From positions 94,534 through 158,533 of the forward strand of contig CACDUV010000001.1 in the NCBI GenBank assembly GCA_902556065.1: a DNA stretch of 64,000 bases, read 5' to 3'. Position 1 is the stretch's first letter, and each line of letters begins with the position of its first letter. Below are positions 39,150-48,369 of the stretch, piece by piece. Source of the DNA: an uncultured Pelagibacteraceae bacterium (GTDB lineage: Bacteria; Pseudomonadota; Alphaproteobacteria; Pelagibacterales; Pelagibacteraceae). The notes beneath the pieces were generated by a model. That model worked only from the letters and a program-made list of their open reading frames with translations. It searched no databases and had not been told where the DNA came from. The translations under genes were made by a program, and so were the position numbers.

Positions 39150-40166
39150 ATGAAGTTTTTAAAGAAATTAACAATCTCAATTTTCCTTCTGTCATCTTTG
39201 CTTGCGACAAGTGCAAATGCTGGCGAATGTAAAGCAAGATTGGGAGACTTTGACTGGAGTAGTGCTAACATTCATACGGCAATTACTACTTTTATTCTTG
39301 AAAAAGGATACGGGTGTGAAGTTTCTGTAACTAAAGGAAGTACTACCCCAATAATGGCTGCTCATTACGACGGTCAATTAGATGTTATTACTGAAGTTTG
39401 GTATGACAACATTATTGCTAATTACGAGCCACATGAAAAGGCTGGCACTATTATTAATATTGGAGTCAACACTCCTGACTCACAACAAGCTTTCTATGTA
39501 GATAAAACAACAGCTGATAAATACAATTTGAAATCAGTTGATGATATGAAAGATCCAAAAATTGCAGCTTTATTTAAAGACCCAGAAGATCCTTCAAAAG
39601 GACGTATGACTAGCTGTATATCTGGTTGGACTTGTTATACTGTAAACTTGGTTAAACAAATAGAGTATGGTTTAGATGAATACTATACTAACTTTGATCC
39701 AGGTTCAGGTGGAGCATTAGATGCTGCTATAGCAGGAGCTTTTGCCAAGAAAAAACCAATCTTTACATATTACTGGGCGCCAACTGGTTTAATGGGTAAA
39801 GTTGACCTAGTTAGACTTACAGAGCCAAAATTTGATTCTGATTGTTGGAATTCTATGTCTGCAGTTGTTGAAGATATTAAAGCAAACGGACCAGATGCTT
39901 ACAAAAAAAGCTGTGCATGTGAATATAGAGATATGGCTTTGACAAAATCTGTTTTAACTGATTGGGCGAAAGCTAATCCTAAAGAAACTGATTTCTTAAA
40001 GAAATATACTATTCCAACAGCTACAGTTAACAAAATGTTAGCTTTTTACGAAGATGAGTCAGATGGTGATATGGAACTTACTGCGATGCACTTCTTAAAA
40101 AATGAAAGCATGTGGAAAGATTGGGTGCCAGCAGACGTTGCTAAAAAAGTTAGCGCCGCTCTATAA
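39150..40166 (+). CDS. Glycine betaine/quaternary amine-type ABC substrate-binding protein
   Basis: Signal peptide; OpuAC/ProX-like; adjacent ProW/ProV-like genes. Confidence 0.87.
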   Translation: MKFLKKLTISIFLLSSLLATSANAGECKARLGDFDWSSANIHTAITTFILEKGYGCEVSVTKGSTTPIMAAHYDGQLDVITEVWYDNIIANYEPHEKAGTIINIGVNTPDSQQAFYVDKTTADKYNLKSVDDMKDPKIAALFKDPEDPSKGRMTSCISGWTCYTVNLVKQIEYGLDEYYTNFDPGSGGALDAAIAGAFAKKKPIFTYYWAPTGLMGKVDLVRLTEPKFDSDCWNSMSAVVEDIKANGPDAYKKSCACEYRDMALTKSVLTDWAKANPKETDFLKKYTIPTATVNKMLAFYEDESDGDMELTAMHFLKNESMWKDWVPADVAKKVSAAL

Positions 40167-40187
40167 TCCAATATCATAAATAATTAT

Positions 40188-40211
40188 GAAAGAGCCCTTC
40201 GGGGCTCTTTC
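40188..40211 (+). terminator. Hairpin with UUCG tetraloop between SBP and permease
   Basis: GAAAGAGCCC-TTCG-GGGCTCTTTC followed by TTTAATT. Confidence 0.88.
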
Positions 40212-40229
40212 TTTAATTAGATTTAAATT

Positions 40230-41261
40230 ATGGAAGCATTAAAGAAAAATAAAAAAATATTTTTTAATATTGGTTTGCTCGTTATCTTTGTATGGTTATT
40301 AATAACTAGTTATTCTCAATCAAAAAGAAAACCTGACAATATTGGAGAATTATTAAATGATTTTTCATGGTTAGGGGGTAAATGGCCAAAGTGGCTAGAT
40401 TTACCATTAATGAATTGGATCAATGTTGGTTTCAAAACACTTAATGAAAAATATGGGTACATATTTGAAGCTATTAATAATGTTCTTCTTTATATGTTAA
40501 TGCTTGTAAAAAACTTTTTAATTCAAGCTCCATGGCCATTGGTTATACTTGGTGTAGTAGTTCTAACTTATTTTGCAAGTGGAAGAAAAGTTGGAACGAC
40601 AGTATTTGTAGGGTTTTGTACTTTTTTTATAGGGTTTCTTCACCCAATATTTTGGCAAAAAGCAATTGAAACAACTGCTATAATGTTAATTGGAATATTT
40701 CTTTGTGTTGTTGCGGGCATTCCATTGGGAATAGCGATGGCAAGAAGCGTAAGAACAAGAAATGTAATTTTACCAGTTTTAGATTTAATGCAAACTATTC
40801 CTAGTTTCTGTTACTTAATTCCAGGTATTATGTTATTTGGTTTAGGAGCAGTTCCAGCGATTATAGCTACATTTATTTATGCGGTTCCTCCTTTAGTAAG
40901 ACTTACAGATTTAGGTATAAGGCTTGTTGATACTGAGGTTATTGAAGCCGCAGATGCATTTGGTGCAAGTAAAAAACAAAAGCTATGGGGGGTGCAAATG
41001 CCATTAGCTTTACCTAATATAATGCAAGGTATTAATCAGTGTACAATGATGGCATTAGCTATGGTAGTTATTGCATCGATGATAGGAACTAGAGGTTTGG
41101 GGGATGAAGTTTTACTTGGACTTCAACAATTAAATGTGGGAAGAGCTGCTGAAGCAGGGATCGCAATTGTGCTATTGGCAATAGTTCTTGATAGGATAAC
41201 TCAGTCTTACGGAGAAACTCTGCAAGAGAGAACAGCTCCAAATACAAAGAAAGGTAAATAA
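40230..41261 (+). CDS. Glycine betaine/proline-type ABC permease (ProW-like)
   Basis: GIPLGIAMARS, PSFCYLIPGIMLFGLGAVPAIIATFIYAVPPLVRLTDLGIRLVD, EAADAFGASKKQKLWGVQMPLALPNIM. Confidence 0.92.
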   Translation: MEALKKNKKIFFNIGLLVIFVWLLITSYSQSKRKPDNIGELLNDFSWLGGKWPKWLDLPLMNWINVGFKTLNEKYGYIFEAINNVLLYMLMLVKNFLIQAPWPLVILGVVVLTYFASGRKVGTTVFVGFCTFFIGFLHPIFWQKAIETTAIMLIGIFLCVVAGIPLGIAMARSVRTRNVILPVLDLMQTIPSFCYLIPGIMLFGLGAVPAIIATFIYAVPPLVRLTDLGIRLVDTEVIEAADAFGASKKQKLWGVQMPLALPNIMQGINQCTMMALAMVVIASMIGTRGLGDEVLLGLQQLNVGRAAEAGIAIVLLAIVLDRITQSYGETLQERTAPNTKKGK

Positions 41262-42286
41262 TGTCTAAAATTGAGATTAACAATGTTTATAAAATCTTCG
41301 GTAACAATCCTCAATCTGTAATGCCTATGGTAAAAGGTGGGGCGAACAAAGAAGAGGTTTTAGAACAAACTGGTCATACAGTTGGTCTTGATGATGTTTC
41401 ATTAAAAATAGAAGAAGGTGAAACTTTTGTTTGTATGGGTTTGTCAGGATCTGGAAAATCAACTCTAATTAGGCATTTAAATAGATTAATTGATCCAACA
41501 GACGGTGAGATCTTGGTTGAAGGTACAAATGTTATGTCATTTAATAAAGATCAACTGATTGAATTTAGAAGACACAAAATGAGTATGGTGTTTCAAAGAT
41601 TTGGATTATTCCCTCACAAAACAGTTATACAAAACGTTGGTTATGGTTTGGAAATGCAAGGTAAACCTGAGGATGAGAGATACAGAGTTGCGATGGAAAA
41701 AATTGATGCTGTCGGATTAAATGGATTTGAAAATCAATTTCCAAATCAATTATCAGGTGGAATGCAACAACGTGTCGGTTTAGCTAGAGCTCTTGCTACA
41801 GACAGCGATATTATGCTTATGGATGAAGCTTTCAGTGCGTTAGATCCACTGATTAGAAGTGATATGCAAAAACAGTTACTTGATCTTCAATCAGAATTAA
41901 AAAAAACTATTGTATTTATTACTCACGACTTAGATGAGTCTCTTAGACTTGGTGATCATATTGGAATACTAAATGCTGGAAAATTAGTTCAAGTTGGAAC
42001 TCCCGTGGATATCATTATGAACCCAGCAGATGATTATGTAAAAGCTTTTGTAAAAGATGTAAATAGAGCAAAAGTTATTAAAGCCAAAGTTATTATGAAA
42101 GATATTAATAATGCTAATGATATTGATAAGTCCAGTTTAATAAAAGTAAATGAAGATCAGTTTATTGAGGAATTCCTGCCACAAATAGTTTGTTCAAATT
42201 CAAACTGTGAGGTAGTTGATAAAAGTGGAAATGTTAAAGGCTATATATCTAATAAAGAATTACAGTCATCTTTAACAAAATCATAA
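41261..42286 (+). CDS. Glycine betaine/proline-type ABC ATPase (ProV-like)
   Basis: MGLSGSGKSTLIRHLNRLIDPT, LSGGMQQRVGLARALA, IMLMDEAFSALDPLIR, CBS-like C-terminus. Confidence 0.93.
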   Translation: MSKIEINNVYKIFGNNPQSVMPMVKGGANKEEVLEQTGHTVGLDDVSLKIEEGETFVCMGLSGSGKSTLIRHLNRLIDPTDGEILVEGTNVMSFNKDQLIEFRRHKMSMVFQRFGLFPHKTVIQNVGYGLEMQGKPEDERYRVAMEKIDAVGLNGFENQFPNQLSGGMQQRVGLARALATDSDIMLMDEAFSALDPLIRSDMQKQLLDLQSELKKTIVFITHDLDESLRLGDHIGILNAGKLVQVGTPVDIIMNPADDYVKAFVKDVNRAKVIKAKVIMKDINNANDIDKSSLIKVNEDQFIEEFLPQIVCSNSNCEVVDKSGNVKGYISNKELQSSLTKS

Positions 42287-42289
42287 TTA

Positions 42290-43078
42290 ATGGTTAACCA
42301 ATCATTAAAGAATAAAAAAATAATAATTTCTGCAGGAGCATCTGGAATAGGTTTAGCTACAGCCAAATTATGTCTTGCACGCGGAGCATATGTTTATCTT
42401 TGTGATATTGACACTAAATCTTTAAACAAACTCAATAAACATCCTTTAAAAAACAAAAGATTGTTTGCATACGCATGTGATGCCTCAGATGAAAATCAAG
42501 TTTCAGATTTATTTAAAAATATAAATAAAAAAACAAAAAAAATCGATGCTTTAATAAATAATGTTGGAATTGCCGGACCAACTGGATCTCTTGAAAAATT
42601 AAAATCTGAAGATTGGGAAAATACCTTACATGTAGATGTAAATAGCCACTTCTATTTCACAAAAAAAGCTATTCCATTACTTAAAAAATCTAAAAATGGT
42701 TCAATAATCAATATTTCATCAACAGCTGGAATTCTTGGTTTTCCTCTTAGGTCTCCTTATGCTGCAAGTAAATGGGCAATAATTGGAGTTACAAAAACCT
42801 TAGCTATGGAGCTTGGCAAATTTAACATTAGAGTGAACGCAGTGTGTCCCGGAACAATTAAGGGAGACAGAATGAAAAGAGTTATAAAAGATAAAGCAAA
42901 ATTTACTAAAGTTTCAACAAAAGTAATTGAAAAAGATTTTGTTTCAATGAGCTCAATGAAACAATGGATTTTGGAGGAGGATATTGGAAAAATGTGTTCT
43001 TTTCTAATTTCTGATGACTCAACCAAAGTTTCTGGACAAGTAATTTCTGTTGATGGTCACACAGAAAGAAATGATTAG
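42290..43078 (+). CDS. Short-chain dehydrogenase/reductase
   Basis: SAGASGIGLATAKL, NNVGIAGP, SPYAASKWA, NAVCPG. Confidence 0.93.
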   Translation: MVNQSLKNKKIIISAGASGIGLATAKLCLARGAYVYLCDIDTKSLNKLNKHPLKNKRLFAYACDASDENQVSDLFKNINKKTKKIDALINNVGIAGPTGSLEKLKSEDWENTLHVDVNSHFYFTKKAIPLLKKSKNGSIINISSTAGILGFPLRSPYAASKWAIIGVTKTLAMELGKFNIRVNAVCPGTIKGDRMKRVIKDKAKFTKVSTKVIEKDFVSMSSMKQWILEEDIGKMCSFLISDDSTKVSGQVISVDGHTERND

Positions 43079-43079
43079 T

Positions 43080-44021
43080 TTATCTTAATTTTTTTTCGTA
43101 TTTTTTTCTAAGCTTTTGAAGCTCAACTAAATATTCATCTCTAATATTTGAGATTTTGGTAACTGATTTTCCTTTAGATTGTTTTTTCGTTCCTTTAACT
43201 AATCTATCAATTAACTTGTTTGATAATTTTGGAGCCTTAAGTTTTGTCCATGGAAGTTTTAAAGCTGGTCCAAATTGTTCTAACATGTGTCTCATACCAG
43301 CTTTTCCTCCAGCTAAATGAAAAGTTAGAAAGGTTCCCATTAATGACCATCTTAAACCTGGTCCATCTTCAATTGCTCTATCTAAATCCTCTGTAGTTGC
43401 GTGACCTTCGTTAATTATGTGTAGCCCTTCTCTCCACAAAGCTTCCTGCAATCTATCCGATAAATAACCTGGCAACTCATGTTTAACCATTATTGGATTC
43501 ATAGAAATTGATTTATAAAATTTTTTAGCCAAATTTAAATTTTTTTTTGAAGTTTTCTTACCTGGAACAATTTCTACGGCAGGCAATAAATAAACAGGAT
43601 TAAATGGATGTCCAATTATTCCCCTCTCTGGATTTTTACATTTAGAATAAATTCTTGTTGGTAGCAATCCTGATGAACTTGATGAAATAATTGCACTAGG
43701 TTTAGAATATTTTCCAATAGTGCTCATCAACTTAGTTTTTAAAGTATAATTTTCAGTTGCACATTCTTGAATAAAATCTGCATCCCTTAAAGCTTCATCA
43801 ATAGAAGTAAAATATTTAAAATTTTTAAAATTAATTGTTTTTTTATTGAAAAGTTTTTTTACATAGGGCCAAGTTCTTTTAATCTCAGTAATTAAATTTT
43901 TTTTTAATTTAATATCTTTGTCATAAGCATGAACAATTTTATTATGAGCCAAACATCTGATGATCCAGCCTGTACCAATTACTCCAGTTCCAATAACTGC
44001 TATTTTTTTAATTTGAGACAT
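43080..44021 (-). CDS. L-carnitine dehydrogenase-like (3-hydroxyacyl-CoA DH fold)
   Basis: AVIGTGVIGTGWIIRCLAHN, SSSSGLLPTRI, GHPFNPVYLLPAVEIVPG, FHLAGGKAGMRHMLEQFGPALKLPWTKL. Confidence 0.8.
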   Translation of the reverse strand: MSQIKKIAVIGTGVIGTGWIIRCLAHNKIVHAYDKDIKLKKNLITEIKRTWPYVKKLFNKKTINFKNFKYFTSIDEALRDADFIQECATENYTLKTKLMSTIGKYSKPSAIISSSSSGLLPTRIYSKCKNPERGIIGHPFNPVYLLPAVEIVPGKKTSKKNLNLAKKFYKSISMNPIMVKHELPGYLSDRLQEALWREGLHIINEGHATTEDLDRAIEDGPGLRWSLMGTFLTFHLAGGKAGMRHMLEQFGPALKLPWTKLKAPKLSNKLIDRLVKGTKKQSKGKSVTKISNIRDEYLVELQKLRKKYEKKLR

Positions 44022-44908
44022 TACTTGTGTTTAACAAGTTTTAACTTTTCTCTAGTTTCTGATGGTGTCATTGGGGCATAGCCAAGTTCATCTATAATTC
44101 TTACAGCTTTTTCTACCAATTGAGCGTTAGTAGCTAATTTACCTTTAGATAAATATAAATTATCCTCTAATCCAACTCTTGGGTTCCCTCCCATCAAAAC
44201 GGTTTGAGCAACAAATGGCATTTCATTTTTTGAAATTGCAAAACCTGACCAAATCCCTTCTTTTGGCATTATATCTTTCATGGCTTGCATAGCTAATGTT
44301 GTAGCAGGTGCTCCCCATGGAATTCCTAAACACATTTGAAACATTGGTGGATCACTTAATAACCCTTCTTTATATAATTGCGCACCAAACCACATGTTTC
44401 CTAAATCAAAAGCTTCTATTTCTGGTTTAACTTTTATCTCTTTTAATTTCTTTGCTGCTTTTCTTAAATCATTTGGTGTATTAACTGTAATTACTGAGCT
44501 ATCACCAAAATTTAAAGTACCCGCATCTAGAGTGCAAATTTCTGGAAGAAATTGTTCAGCGTTTGCAATTCTTTCCATTACATTTGCCATATCAGTCATA
44601 GGACCAAAATCTAAAGGATTTTTACCTTGTCCAATATCAAGATCTCCCCCCATACCTGTTGTTAAATTTAATATTACATCTGTGTCACTTGAACGAACTC
44701 TATCTACAACCTCTTTATATAACTCTAATCTTCTACTTGGTGTTCCGTCTTCTTCCCTCACATGTATATGAGCAATAGCAGCTCCTGCTTTTGCAGCTTC
44801 AATTGATGCTTTAGCAATTTGTTCTGGTGTTTTTGGTAAATCTGGATGCTTGCTTGCGGTATCTCCTGACCCCGTAACAGCACATGATATGAATACCTTG
44901 TTGTTCAT
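44021..44908 (-). CDS. BKACE family enzyme, candidate 3-dehydrocarnitine cleavage enzyme (CdhC-like)
   Basis: ISCAVTGSGDTASKHPDLPKTPEQIA, AIAHIHVREEDGTPSRRLELYKEVVDRVR, NLTTGMGGD. Confidence 0.83.
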   Translation of the reverse strand: MNNKVFISCAVTGSGDTASKHPDLPKTPEQIAKASIEAAKAGAAIAHIHVREEDGTPSRRLELYKEVVDRVRSSDTDVILNLTTGMGGDLDIGQGKNPLDFGPMTDMANVMERIANAEQFLPEICTLDAGTLNFGDSSVITVNTPNDLRKAAKKLKEIKVKPEIEAFDLGNMWFGAQLYKEGLLSDPPMFQMCLGIPWGAPATTLAMQAMKDIMPKEGIWSGFAISKNEMPFVAQTVLMGGNPRVGLEDNLYLSKGKLATNAQLVEKAVRIIDELGYAPMTPSETREKLKLVKHK

Positions 44909-44955
44909 TTTAAGTAAGATTTATACTATTATAAAAAGGACGAGGGAATAAAAAA

Positions 44956-45423
44956 ATGTCTTTTCACATAACAAACCAAACAATCAAAAAAGAATGGACT
45001 GATTATAATAATCATATGAACATGGCTTACTATGTCTTAGTTTTTGATCAGACTTGGGAGATCATTCTAGAAAAGTTCAAGATGGGTGAAAAATCAGCAA
45101 AGGATACCCAAAGAAGTACCATGGTTGTTGAAACTCGCACTACATATGATGGTGAAGTTAAAGAGGGAGATGAAGTAGAAATTGTTTTAACCTTCTTTGA
45201 TCATGATAAAAAGAGATTACATTTTAAGATGGAAATGATTGAAAAATCATCAAAAAAATTATCAGCAACTATTGAAATGTTAGCTCTTTATATTGATCTT
45301 AGTAAAAGAAAAGTTACAGAATTTGAAGATGAAAAAATTAAAATTATGGATAACTTCATAAATGAAAATAAAAATGAATTTAATTCCGATAATTTATCCA
45401 TTATTGGAAAACTTAAAAAATGA
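44956..45423 (+). CDS. Hotdog thioesterase, candidate betainyl-CoA thioesterase (CdhB-like)
   Basis: DYNNHMNMAYYVLVFDQTWE hotdog motif; divergent to CdhA/CdhC-like pair. Confidence 0.75.
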   Translation: MSFHITNQTIKKEWTDYNNHMNMAYYVLVFDQTWEIILEKFKMGEKSAKDTQRSTMVVETRTTYDGEVKEGDEVEIVLTFFDHDKKRLHFKMEMIEKSSKKLSATIEMLALYIDLSKRKVTEFEDEKIKIMDNFINENKNEFNSDNLSIIGKLKK

Positions 45424-46250
45424 TTGATGTAAAATTATTATCAGGAGCATTAGGTGCTGAAATAAGTGGAATTGACTTGACTGACGTTTCAGATGAAAAT
45501 TTTAAAAGAATAAATAACCTATTATTAGAACACAAAGTTATATTTTTTCGAAATCAACCTTTGACTTCAGAACAACATGTTGCTTTAGCTTCAAAATTTG
45601 GACCATTAGAAACACATGCTTATGTAAGAGGTTTAAGTGAATTCCCCGAAATAATAAGAATAATAAAAAAGCCTGAAGAAAAAACACAATGGGGTGAAGG
45701 TTGGCATTCAGATGTTAGCTATAACGAAAAACCAACTAAAGCTGTAATTTTAAAATCAATTAAAATTCCACCAGTTGGAGGAGATACTGTTTTCTCAAAC
45801 ATGGAACTTGCATGGGAGACCCTAGAAGAAGAGATAAAAAATAAAATCAAAAATAAAAAAGCAGTTCATTCCTCATTAGGAGGTGGGTTTTTCCTTGATA
45901 AATATAAAGCAATGCAAAGTAATGGAAATATGGATGAATATTCAAATACTCATCCAATTTTAAGAACTCATCCAGAAACAGGTAAAAAAATTCTTTTTGT
46001 AAATTGGACTTACACAAAAGAAATTGTTGCTATGGACAAAGAAGAAAGTAAAGAGATATTAAATTATTTATTTGAACATCAGGCAAGATTAGATCTTACT
46101 TGTAGATTTAAATGGACCGAAAATGCAGTGGCTATTTGGGATAATAGAAGTGTTCAGCATTATGCTATTGCTGATTTTTATCCAAATAAAGGCCTTGGTT
46201 TTGAAAGAGTAATGGATCGTATAGCTGTTGAAGGGGATCATCCACAATAA
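45420..46250 (+). CDS. TauD/TfdA family Fe(II)/2OG dioxygenase
   Basis: GWHSDVSY and VQHYAIAD facial triad; LGAEISGIDL N-terminus. Confidence 0.9.
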   Translation: MIDVKLLSGALGAEISGIDLTDVSDENFKRINNLLLEHKVIFFRNQPLTSEQHVALASKFGPLETHAYVRGLSEFPEIIRIIKKPEEKTQWGEGWHSDVSYNEKPTKAVILKSIKIPPVGGDTVFSNMELAWETLEEEIKNKIKNKKAVHSSLGGGFFLDKYKAMQSNGNMDEYSNTHPILRTHPETGKKILFVNWTYTKEIVAMDKEESKEILNYLFEHQARLDLTCRFKWTENAVAIWDNRSVQHYAIADFYPNKGLGFERVMDRIAVEGDHPQ

Positions 46251-46253
46251 TAA

Positions 46254-46790
46254 ATGAAGATAATTTATAAAATCATTTCAAATTTTATAAATAATAAATC
46301 TTTGTACATTGGAGAGAAAGTAACTATGTCAGAACATATGATTCAGTCAGCAATGCTTGCTGAAAAAGCTAAATGTAATGATGATTTAATTTGTGCATGT
46401 TTACTTCATGATTATGGTCATTTTCTTTTAGAAGATCCTGAAGAATTAGTTAAAAATAAATTAAATGGAGAGCATGAAAATATTGGATATCAGTATTTAA
46501 AAAAATTTTTTGGACAAAAAATTGTTGAGCCAATTAAATACCATGTTTTGGCTAAACGTTATTTAGCTCGAGACAAAAAATATTTTGATTTTTTATCAGA
46601 TGCGTCAAAAATAAGCCTCAAATTACAAGGCGGAGTTTTAAATGACAAAGAAAGTAAAAAGTTTGAAAATAAATCTTACTTTAAGCCATCAATTCTTCTT
46701 CGAAAATTTGATGAAGCCGCTAAAAGAACTGACATAAAAATGAAATCTATTCATGACTATGAAAAGTTGTTAAGTTCAAAACTTATATGA
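46254..46790 (+). CDS. HD-domain protein, PhnZ/TmpB-like oxygenase candidate
   Basis: SEHMIQSAMLAE, CLLHDYGHFL, EHENIGYQYL, KYHVLAKRYL, FLSDASKISLKLQGG, RKFDEAAKRTD, resembles PhnZ (from memory). Confidence 0.72.
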   Translation: MKIIYKIISNFINNKSLYIGEKVTMSEHMIQSAMLAEKAKCNDDLICACLLHDYGHFLLEDPEELVKNKLNGEHENIGYQYLKKFFGQKIVEPIKYHVLAKRYLARDKKYFDFLSDASKISLKLQGGVLNDKESKKFENKSYFKPSILLRKFDEAAKRTDIKMKSIHDYEKLLSSKLI

Positions 46791-48367
46791 ATTTCGATTA
46801 TTTAATCATTGGCGCTGGAAGTGCAGGCTGTGTACTTGCAAATCGATTAACAGAAAATGATCAAAACAATGTAGCCATATTTGAAGCTGGGAAACCCAGT
46901 GATATCTGGAAAGTCAACATGCCACTTGCGATTTTATACACAATGCATGATCCAAAGTATAACTACAAATATTATTCAGAACCAGAACCTCATCTACATA
47001 ACAGAAGATTATTTTGTCCAAGAGGAAAAATGATTGGTGGATGTTCTGCGCATAATGGAATGGTATTCGTAAGAGGTAATCCGAATGATTATCAAAGATG
47101 GGCATCATTTGGATTGGAAGATTGGTCTTATGAAAAAGTTCTTCCCTATTTTAAAAAAATTGAAACATGGTCTGAGGGAGAAAATGAATATCGTGGTGGC
47201 AGTGGAATACTACCAGTAAACCAATCTAAAAATAAAAACCCTTTATTCAAAGCATTTGTCGATTCAGCTGGTGAAGCAGGCTACAAAATAAATAATGACA
47301 TGAATGGTAAAGAACAAGAAGGTTTTGGAATGTACGATGTTACTATCCATAAAGGAGAGAGAGCAAGTGTATCTAAGTATTATTTAAATCCTGCTAAAAA
47401 AAGAAAAAACCTTAAAGTATTTACAGAAGCTTTTGTTGAAAGAATAATTTTTGATGGAAAAAAAGCAATTGGAATTGAAGTAAAAATAAAAAATAAAGTC
47501 GAAAAGATTTATGCTAATAAAGAAGTAATTTTAAGTGGAGGAGCAATCAATTCACCGCAATTACTAATGCTTTCTGGAATTGGTCCAAGCCAACACTTAA
47601 AAGATAAAGGAATTAGTATTGTTCACAACTTAGATGGTGTTGGAAAAAACTTACAGGATCACTTGGAAACTTATGTTCAGCAAGAATGCAAAACTAAAGA
47701 CACCTTATACTCATACGTTAATAAGTTAAATATGGTTAGAATTGGAATTCAATGGTTTTTGAATAAAAGTGGTCCTTGTTCTACTTCTTTCTTGGAAGCT
47801 GGAGGATTTTGTAAATCATCTCCAGAAAGAGAGTATCCAAATATTCAATTTCATTTTTTTCCTGCCTTTGTAATCGATCATGGATTAGTTGATCCAGATA
47901 GGCATGGTTATCAGTTACATGCAAGTCCAAACCATCCAAAAAGTAGAGGTCATATAACTTTAAACAGCTCAAACCCTTATGATTATCCAAAAATTCAATT
48001 TAATTATCTAGAACATGGGGATGATTTAAAACAAACAATAGAATGTATTCATGTAGCTAGAAAAATTTTAGGACAAGACTCTTTGAAGCCTTTTGCAGGA
48101 AAAGAGATTGGACCAGGAGAACATGCTCAAACTAATGAGGTATTCGAAGAATACATTAGATCTAAAGCTGAGACTGCTTACCACCCATCTTGTACTTTAA
48201 AAATGGGAGTAGACAATATGTCTGTTGTAGATCAAAAACTAAAAGTTCATGGTGTTGAAAATCTAAGAGTAGTTGATGCGTCTGTAATGCCTGAAATTAC
48301 AAGCGGAAACCTTAACGCTCCAACATTAATGATTGCTGAAAGAGCATCCGAATTTATTTTAAATTAA
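46787..48367 (+). CDS. GMC oxidoreductase, choline dehydrogenase-like
   Basis: FDYLIIGAGSAGCVLANRL, RGKMIGGCSAHNGMVFVRGNPNDY, VDASVMPEITSGNLNAPTLMIAERASE. Confidence 0.9.
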   Translation: MNFDYLIIGAGSAGCVLANRLTENDQNNVAIFEAGKPSDIWKVNMPLAILYTMHDPKYNYKYYSEPEPHLHNRRLFCPRGKMIGGCSAHNGMVFVRGNPNDYQRWASFGLEDWSYEKVLPYFKKIETWSEGENEYRGGSGILPVNQSKNKNPLFKAFVDSAGEAGYKINNDMNGKEQEGFGMYDVTIHKGERASVSKYYLNPAKKRKNLKVFTEAFVERIIFDGKKAIGIEVKIKNKVEKIYANKEVILSGGAINSPQLLMLSGIGPSQHLKDKGISIVHNLDGVGKNLQDHLETYVQQECKTKDTLYSYVNKLNMVRIGIQWFLNKSGPCSTSFLEAGGFCKSSPEREYPNIQFHFFPAFVIDHGLVDPDRHGYQLHASPNHPKSRGHITLNSSNPYDYPKIQFNYLEHGDDLKQTIECIHVARKILGQDSLKPFAGKEIGPGEHAQTNEVFEEYIRSKAETAYHPSCTLKMGVDNMSVVDQKLKVHGVENLRVVDASVMPEITSGNLNAPTLMIAERASEFILN

Positions 48368-48369
48368 AA

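Noticed and set aside
44394-44771. 125-aa plus-strand ORF
   Set aside because: Antisense to BKACE gene with strong family motifs
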